The translations under genes and the position numbers were made by a program. This document shows, one piece after another, positions 58,814 through 64,000 of a stretch of DNA of 64,000 bases (position 1 is the first letter of the stretch; each line of letters starts with the position of its first letter). The stretch comes from Isoptericola halalbus (lineage in GTDB: Bacteria; Actinomycetota; Actinomycetes; Actinomycetales; Cellulomonadaceae). Location: positions 32,601 to 96,600 of the forward strand of contig VJZX01000012.1 in NCBI GenBank assembly GCA_009663185.1. Reading direction: 5' to 3'. Under the pieces are notes generated by a model. The model worked only from the letters and a program-made list of their open reading frames with translations. It did not search any database and had not been told where the DNA came from.

Positions 58814-61468
58814 ATGTCACCCACCCACCGCAGAACTCTCACCAGATCGGTCGCCGCTGCGGCAGCCGCCGCCGTAGCCCTCGCGCCACTCACGCTCGCC
58901 CAGATCGCCGCAGCCGACGACGCGACATCGACCGCTGTCGTCGAGCAGCGCTACGACTTCGGCTCGGCGACCTCGCCGGTCGCCGACGGCTACGCCCGCG
59001 TCGCACACACGACGCTCTACTCCGCCGGCGCTGGCTACGGACTCTCCCGCCAGGTCGCGGTCCGCGACCGCGGAGCCCCCGACGCGCTGCGCCGCGACTT
59101 CACCGTCGGCACGACGACGTTCTCGACCGACGTCCCCGACGGCACGTACTGGGTCACCGTCACGAGCGGCGACCAGATCGCCCGCAACCTCACCACGCTG
59201 ACCGTCGAGGGCCAGGCCCAGGGCACGCTCGACGTGAGCGCCGGCAGCTTCGCCGAGTGGGCGGCCGCCGTCGAGGTCGCCGACGGCCGGCTCGACATCG
59301 ACGTCGCGCGCGACGGCCGCCTCAACGGCGTGACCGTCTCGTCTCAGCTCCCGCCCGCGGGCCTGGCGTCCGACGTCGAGGTCGACGGCACCCAGGTCTC
59401 GGTGAACCTGTCCTGGGAGCCGCGCACCGACGCCGTTGCGTACCGCGTGTACCGGGCGATCGGCAACAGCGAGGCCACGTTGGTCGGCGAGACCACCGCG
59501 CCCTCGTTCACCGACGCCGACCCGACCATCCGGCTCGGTGACGAGCTCACCTATACGGTCACGCAGGTCAACGCCGAGGGCCGCGAGTCGGGCCCGTCCG
59601 AGCCGCTCGTCATCGAGGCCGCGGACGAGGAGCTTGACCCGCCCGCCGCACCTACGAACGTGCGCATCGAGGGCGCGCAGGACGCGACGTCGTCCGACCT
59701 CGTGTGGGACGCCGTCGACGGCGCGGTCGCCTACGACGTCTACCGCACCGACCACGAGTCCCACGCGTGGCAGCTCGTCGAGCGCACCGAGGCGACGACG
59801 AGCGCGCTCGACGTCGGGTTCGGCAGCGACTGCTGCTTCCGCTGGTACTACCGCGTGCACGCGGTCGGTGCGGGCGGCGTCTCCGAGCCGTCCGAGCCCG
59901 CGGAGATCTCGCGCATGATCGAGGCGATCACGGTCGCCGAGATCGACACGAGCGCGGCGGGCGGCGGCGCCCGGCCGTGGTTTGGCGATCTCACGGGCGA
60001 CGGCCGCGCCGAGATCGTCATGGTCCAGCCGCACCACCTCAACGCCGGCGCCCTGTACACCGGGCCGATGGTCGCCGCGATCACCGCGTACACCGTCACG
60101 GGCGAGCAGCTCTGGCAGATCGGCGAGGTCGACCCGCAGGGCCGCAACAACAGCCAGGACATCCCCGCGCAGGTGGTCGACGTCGACGGCGACGGTGACC
60201 TCGAGGTCGTCGCGATCATGTACCCCGACGGCGACACCGGAGCCGAGGGCCGGTTCTATGTGTTCGACGGCGCCACGGGCGAGTACGTGCGCGACTTCGC
60301 TCTCCCCCACCCCGAGGCGCACGACGCGATCGTGTTCGTCGACGCGGACGGCGAGGGCCACCCGGACGAGATCCTGCTCAAGAACCGGTACTCCAAGGTG
60401 TGGCTCGTGACGTCCGAGGGCGAGATCCTCTGGGAGCACGAGGGCAACACAGGCCACTACCCGTGGCCGTACGACTTCGACGGCGACGGCCGCGACGAGA
60501 TCATGGTCGGCTACGACATGCTCACCGCCGACGGCGAGCTGCTCTGGAGTGCCGACCTGCCCGACCACGCGGACACGATCTGGGTCGCGGACATCGACTC
60601 CGACGGCACCGCGGACGTCATGCTCGGCGGCGCCTCGACGTCGGCCCACCGCTGGGACACCGGCGAGATCATCTGGGTCAACGACGACACCGTCGAGTCG
60701 CAGAACATCATGGTCGGCGAGTACCGCACCGACCTGCCGGGGCTCGAGACGTTCGGACTCGACCGCATCGACCGGTCCTCGAACGGCCTGGACGGGCTGT
60801 TCATGATCGACGCGCAGGGCAACACCGTCTGGAAGGAGCAGCGTCAGACGCGCGGCTGCTACGGCACCATCCCTGAGCCGATCCACAACTGGACCGGCGA
60901 CGGGACCGACCAGATCATGGTCTGGAACCGCGGCTGCGGCGAGCCCACCGGCATCTATTCCGGCGAGGGCGACTTCGTCACCGAGCTCGACGACGTCCGT
61001 CTCTGGCACGTCGACATCTGCGGCGACACCAAGGAAGAGGTCGTCGAGTACGCCATGGGCTCGTGGCTCAAGGTCAAGTCCAACGGCGGGTGCGACCTCG
61101 ACGCCAAGGTCACCGGCGTCCAGCGCCCGCAGGCCAAGCGCGAGTACAACTTCACGCGCTACACCGCCGGCGAGACGCCGGTCGCCGCCGTCATCACCTC
61201 GCAGCCATCGAGCGTGACCGCGGCCCCCGGCTCGCTCGCGACGTTCACCGTCGAGGCGGCCGGCGCAACCGGCTACCAGTGGCAGCACCTCGTGCGCGGC
61301 GCGTGGAAGGACCTCAACCGCGAGACCTCGCCGTCGCTCACCGTGCGGGCCACCGTGCCCGACGACGGCACGCGCTACCGGGTGGTCGTGTCCGGCATGC
61401 CCGGGGCCGAGCCCACGGTGTCCGACGACGTGACGCTGAGCGTGGGTGCCGGCGACGGACCACGCTGA
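58814..61468 (+). CDS. Secreted PL11-like rhamnogalacturonan lyase, multidomain
   Basis: An 884-aa protein. GGAGG lies 6 nt before the ATG; the signal peptide has an Ala run and ends near AQIAAAD (about 35). Domains in order: a galactose-binding-like domain (about 43-180; YDFGSATSPVADGYARV), two fibronectin-III-like domains (about 190-375), then the propeller catalytic region (about 385-800) with repeated calcium-loop motifs such as VDVDGDGDLEVV, FDFDGDGRDEIM and DIDSDGTADVM, and a C-terminal Ig-like domain (about 795-880). Calcium-loop blades are typical of family PL11, which cleaves the rhamnogalacturonan-I backbone. The subfamily is not certain. Confidence 0.82.
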   Translation: MSPTHRRTLTRSVAAAAAAAVALAPLTLAQIAAADDATSTAVVEQRYDFGSATSPVADGYARVAHTTLYSAGAGYGLSRQVAVRDRGAPDALRRDFTVGTTTFSTDVPDGTYWVTVTSGDQIARNLTTLTVEGQAQGTLDVSAGSFAEWAAAVEVADGRLDIDVARDGRLNGVTVSSQLPPAGLASDVEVDGTQVSVNLSWEPRTDAVAYRVYRAIGNSEATLVGETTAPSFTDADPTIRLGDELTYTVTQVNAEGRESGPSEPLVIEAADEELDPPAAPTNVRIEGAQDATSSDLVWDAVDGAVAYDVYRTDHESHAWQLVERTEATTSALDVGFGSDCCFRWYYRVHAVGAGGVSEPSEPAEISRMIEAITVAEIDTSAAGGGARPWFGDLTGDGRAEIVMVQPHHLNAGALYTGPMVAAITAYTVTGEQLWQIGEVDPQGRNNSQDIPAQVVDVDGDGDLEVVAIMYPDGDTGAEGRFYVFDGATGEYVRDFALPHPEAHDAIVFVDADGEGHPDEILLKNRYSKVWLVTSEGEILWEHEGNTGHYPWPYDFDGDGRDEIMVGYDMLTADGELLWSADLPDHADTIWVADIDSDGTADVMLGGASTSAHRWDTGEIIWVNDDTVESQNIMVGEYRTDLPGLETFGLDRIDRSSNGLDGLFMIDAQGNTVWKEQRQTRGCYGTIPEPIHNWTGDGTDQIMVWNRGCGEPTGIYSGEGDFVTELDDVRLWHVDICGDTKEEVVEYAMGSWLKVKSNGGCDLDAKVTGVQRPQAKREYNFTRYTAGETPVAAVITSQPSSVTAAPGSLATFTVEAAGATGYQWQHLVRGAWKDLNRETSPSLTVRATVPDDGTRYRVVVSGMPGAEPTVSDDVTLSVGAGDGPR

Positions 61469-61486
61469 GCATGACCTGAATCGCGA

Positions 61487-61498
61487 TGCAACGTTGTA
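61487..61498. promoter_or_regulatory. LacI autoregulatory operator
   Basis: TGCAACGTTGTA, one base off a perfect palindrome, lies 10 bp before the LacI start at 61509. Related boxes occur upstream of the binding-protein gene (62602-62626) and the GH43 gene (53914-53948). It is so close to the GTG that a short-leadered or leaderless transcript is likely. Confidence 0.7.
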
Positions 61499-61508
61499 AG
61501 GTCGTGGC

Positions 61509-62546
61509 GTGGCCTCAGGTCGACGCCGTTCCTCGGCACCAACGCTGCATGACGTGGCACGCCTTGCCGGTGTGTCCTTCAAGACGGTGTCCAACGTCCT
61601 CAACGACCATCCGCAGGTCCGTGACACCACTCGCGAGCGCGTCCTCGCCGCCGTGAACGAGCTCGGCTACCGACGGAACCTGACGGCCCGCAACCTTCGG
61701 ATGGGCCGGAGCGGCGCGATCAGCCTTGCGGTGCCCGAGCTCAGCCAGTCGTTCTTCGCCCAGCTCGCCGACGACGTGATCCAGGTCGCGGCCAAGAAGG
61801 ACCTTGTCGTTCTGGTCGAGCAGACCGGTGGCGACCGGGAGCGCGAGCTGGAGGTCCTGCGAAGCCCGCGCCTGGCTCAGACCGACGGCCTGCTCTTCAG
61901 CCCGCTGGGCCTGCGCCCCGAGGACGCGCGGCCGGAGCTGCTGGCGACGCCCACCGTGGTGCTGGGCGAGCCGCTGTTCGCCGGACCCGTGGACCACGTC
62001 ACGATGCAGCACCGCGCGGCCGCCCGTGCCGCCACCGAGCACCTGCTGGGCATCGGGCGGCGCCGCATCGTCCTGCTCGGAGCCCACGACGGCGAGACCG
62101 CGACCGTGGCAGACCTCAGGCACAGCGGCTACCGCGAGGCACTCCACGACGCCGGCGTGGCGCTCGACCCCGCGCTCGTCGTCCCGATCGACGTCTGGAG
62201 CCGCCCGAACGGCGCCCGGGCGATGGCCGCTCTGATGGATACGGGGGCAGAGTTCGACGCCGTGTTCGCGATGAACGACGACCTGGCGCTCGGCGCTCTG
62301 CGTTCACTCCAGGAGCGCGGGGTGCGCGTGCCGCAGGACGTGGCCCTCATGGGCTTCGACGACATCTCCGACGCGCAGTTCTCCTTCCCGAGCCTGACCA
62401 CCGTCGAGCCGGGCCGCCACGAGATCGCCCGCCTCGCCGTGGAGTACCTCGTCGAGCGCGTCGGCGAAGCCGACGCCGGGCCGGTCCCGGCCCGGACGAC
62501 GGCGCCCGACTTCCGCCTCGTCGTGCGGGAGTCGACGACCCGCTGA
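61509..62546 (+). CDS. LacI family regulator of the pectin side-chain system
   Basis: A 345-aa protein: HTH at residues 15-40 (TLHDVARLAGVSFKTVSNVL), hinge region about 60-68, then a sugar-binding sensor domain. The GTG start is used. TACAACGTTGTA-type boxes in front of its own gene, of the downstream importer and, 7.5 kb away, of the GH43 gene (two copies) define a small predicted regulon. The inducer is probably an arabino- or galacto-oligosaccharide. Confidence 0.93.
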   Translation: MASGRRRSSAPTLHDVARLAGVSFKTVSNVLNDHPQVRDTTRERVLAAVNELGYRRNLTARNLRMGRSGAISLAVPELSQSFFAQLADDVIQVAAKKDLVVLVEQTGGDRERELEVLRSPRLAQTDGLLFSPLGLRPEDARPELLATPTVVLGEPLFAGPVDHVTMQHRAAARAATEHLLGIGRRRIVLLGAHDGETATVADLRHSGYREALHDAGVALDPALVVPIDVWSRPNGARAMAALMDTGAEFDAVFAMNDDLALGALRSLQERGVRVPQDVALMGFDDISDAQFSFPSLTTVEPGRHEIARLAVEYLVERVGEADAGPVPARTTAPDFRLVVRESTTR

Positions 62547-62567
62547 CCGGCTCCCCCGCGCCAGCTC

Positions 62568-62626
62568 TTGACATGAGTGCGCGGGCGGGGCACGCTCTAC
62601 TTACAACGTTTACTTACAACGTTGTG
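62568..62626 (+). promoter_or_regulatory. Importer promoter with two LacI operator boxes
   Basis: A consensus -35 TTGACA (62568-62573) is present; the -10 is unclear and falls in or next to the boxes. TACAACGTTTAC (62602-62613) and TACAACGTTGTG (62615-62626) are adjacent imperfect copies of the operator. They end 38 bp before the binding-protein ATG. Confidence 0.7.
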
Positions 62627-62664
62627 GGCGACGCCGTCGCTCGCCTCACGGAAGGAATCTCGCA

Positions 62665-63924
62665 ATGAAGCGGACCACCATCGCACTGACCGCGGCGCCG
62701 CTCGCACTCGGAATGGTGCTGGCCGGCTGCTCGAACGAGCGGACCCCGGCTGACGACGCCGGACCCGTCCAGCTCACGTTCTGGCACGGGTACACCGAGG
62801 CCGACGGCGACGTCCTCGAGCAGATCGTCGAGGACTTCAACGCATCGCAGGACGACGTGCAGATCAGCACCCAGATCAACCCGTGGGACGTCATCGACGA
62901 CACGCTGCTCCCTGCGATGTCCGCAGGCAACGGGCCCGAGATCGTCGCCATGCCTGCCGAGCGCCTGCCCGTCTACGCCGACCGCGGCGCCTTCGTCGAG
63001 CTCGACGGGTTCTACGAGAACGATGCCGCTACCCCCGACCTCAACCAGGGCGCGCTCGACATGGTGACGGTCGAGGGCGTGCGCTACGGCGTGCCGACCG
63101 GCTTCGTGCCGCTCGCGATGTTCTACAACACCAAGCTCTTCGACGAGGCCGGCGTCGAGGTGCCGACGACGTGGGACGAGTGGGTCACGGCGGCGCAGGA
63201 GCTCACCGTGGACGAGGACGGGGACGGCACCCCTGAGCAGTACGGCGTCGCCCTGCCGGACCACGCGACCGTGGCGAACGGCGTCTGGCCCACGCTCTTC
63301 TACGGCAACGGTGGCGACATCGTCCGCGACGGGCAGGCCGTCATCGACTCGCCGGAGAACAAGGCGACGCTCGAGTTCTGGCGGTCGGCGATCACCGAGC
63401 ACCAGATCTCGCCCACGGGCCTGGACGGCATCGCGGGTGACGGCCTGTTCAGCTCCGGGCGCGTCGGCATGTACATCGGTGGGCCCTGGATGGCGTCGAT
63501 CTGCGAAGAGAACTCGCTCGAGTGCGGTATCGCCCCGGTCCCGGCGGGACCGGCCGACCAGGCGTCGTCGGCGATCGGCGTCGCCATGGCCCTGACCGAG
63601 CAGGCCGACGAGGCGCAGCAGGAGGCGGCCGAGAGCTTCTTCTCGTACTTCCTCGCGCACGAGCAGGCGGTGACCTGGTCGCTCGGCTCGGGATGGCCGC
63701 CCCTGCGCACCGACGTGACCGAGGCCGAGGTGGCGGACAACGCCGTCGTGGCGTCGCTCACCGAGCAGGCCGAGCTCGGACGCCCGCTGCTGCCCGGCGT
63801 CGTGAACTCCACCGACGTCCTCGAGGCCGTCGACAACCTCACGCAGAAGGCGCTCGCCGGAGGGGACATCGACGCTCTCCTCGCCGAGGCGCAGACCGCG
63901 GTGCAGTCGGCGCTCGACAGCTGA
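62665..63924 (+). CDS. Sugar ABC transporter substrate-binding lipoprotein
   Basis: A 419-aa lipoprotein preceded by GGAAGGA. The signal peptide ends in lipobox GMVLAGC (lipid Cys at about 22). The mature part begins VQLTFWHGYTEADGDVLEQI, the classic family-1 binding-protein opening, with MYIGGPWMASICEE in the cleft region (a possible disulfide pair Cys-x5-Cys follows). It is the first gene of an importer that continues past the right edge, controlled by the LacI boxes just upstream, so arabinan- or pectin-derived oligosaccharides are the likely cargo. Confidence 0.93.
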   Translation: MKRTTIALTAAPLALGMVLAGCSNERTPADDAGPVQLTFWHGYTEADGDVLEQIVEDFNASQDDVQISTQINPWDVIDDTLLPAMSAGNGPEIVAMPAERLPVYADRGAFVELDGFYENDAATPDLNQGALDMVTVEGVRYGVPTGFVPLAMFYNTKLFDEAGVEVPTTWDEWVTAAQELTVDEDGDGTPEQYGVALPDHATVANGVWPTLFYGNGGDIVRDGQAVIDSPENKATLEFWRSAITEHQISPTGLDGIAGDGLFSSGRVGMYIGGPWMASICEENSLECGIAPVPAGPADQASSAIGVAMALTEQADEAQQEAAESFFSYFLAHEQAVTWSLGSGWPPLRTDVTEAEVADNAVVASLTEQAELGRPLLPGVVNSTDVLEAVDNLTQKALAGGDIDALLAEAQTAVQSALDS

Positions 63925-63950
63925 GTGCACGCCCTCTCACGGGAGATCTC

Positions 63951-64000
63951 ATGAGTACCGTGCATGCGGCCGGTTCCCGGCCTCACCGCACCTACCGCGC
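63951..64000 (+). CDS. Start of a gene, probably an ABC transporter permease (runs off the right edge)
   Basis: An ATG follows GGGAGATCTC, 27 nt after the binding-protein stop. Only about 16 codons are visible (MSTVHAAGSRPHRTYR), a basic tail like those before the first helix of MalF-type permeases elsewhere in this window. The call rests on operon order. Confidence 0.55.
   Translation, partial: MSTVHAAGSRPHRTYR

Noticed and set aside
58817..61630. A 937-codon minus-strand frame opposite the PL11-like gene
   Set aside because: Antisense shadow; the plus frame has a signal peptide, ribosome site and repeated calcium motifs.

Overview
The window is 64 kb of very GC-rich DNA with GTG/ATG starts, frequent ATGA/GTGA stop-start overlaps, and many LacI/GntR/IclR/DeoR regulators next to sugar ABC transporters and glycosidases. 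This gene style points to a plant-polysaccharide-degrading actinobacterium of the Cellulomonas/Cellulosimicrobium type (Micrococcales). The taxonomy is inferred from style; no rRNA or other marker gene is present, and I saw no tRNA, CRISPR array, intact insertion sequence or prophage.

Layout. (1) 1-4136, minus: the start of a BNR/sialidase-like enzyme, a tripartite tricarboxylate-type transporter (tctCBA) and its FadR-type GntR regulator. (2) 4183-7049, plus: a LacI regulator and an L-fucose-isomerase-family enzyme sharing a GTAATCGATTAC-type operator. (3) 7066-12744, minus: a sugar ABC importer, an unassigned polysaccharide-lyase-like enzyme and a HutC-type GntR regulator. (4) 12974-19010: an ABM-domain protein, a GH2 beta-galactosidase, a GNAT acetyltransferase overlapping a DEDDh exonuclease, and an AAA/DUF4143-type ATPase with a phased 23-bp repeat upstream. 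(5) 19187-30093: a divergent glycan locus, with GH38 alpha-mannosidase, GH4 glycosidase and DeoR regulator on minus, and PfkB kinase, ABC importer and GH29 alpha-L-fucosidase on plus. (6) 30136-38288: a frameshifted second copy of the ATPase, again with 23-bp phased repeats but of a different sequence; a coupled nitroreductase/PaaK-like/SRPBCC cluster; a P-loop kinase, small membrane proteins and a NarL-type two-component system bracketed by a 37-38 bp direct repeat. (7) 38506-39041: a frameshifted lipoprotein gene. (8) 39278-49030: a complete oxidative uronate pathway, with importer, uronate dehydrogenase, glucarate dehydratase, 5-keto-4-deoxyglucarate dehydratase and alpha-ketoglutarate semialdehyde dehydrogenase, plus an IclR regulator and an uncharacterised protein. 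(9) 49480-53272: a probable defence pair, an OLD-type ATPase-TOPRIM nuclease convergent with a PD-(D/E)XK-DUF2075 nuclease-helicase. (10) 53484-64000: an arabinan/rhamnogalacturonan system (secreted GH43 with LamG, secreted PL11-like lyase, LacI regulator, start of another ABC importer), interrupted by an orphan antitoxin-like XRE protein, a histidine phosphatase, an MmcQ/YjbR protein and a decayed PL11 fragment.

How it fits together. Secreted GH43 and PL11-like enzymes would release pectin side-chain and backbone oligosaccharides. ABC importers take them up, cytoplasmic GH2, GH4, GH29 and GH38 enzymes trim them, and the uronate locus converts hexuronic acids to 2-oxoglutarate. Each block carries its own regulator, and for most of them candidate operators are visible beside the regulator gene and beside the target.

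The most unusual signals are the two ATPase paralogues with differently spelled but identically phased 23-bp upstream repeats, the defence-like nuclease pair, the nitroreductase/PaaK-like pair, and the unassigned lyase-like enzyme.
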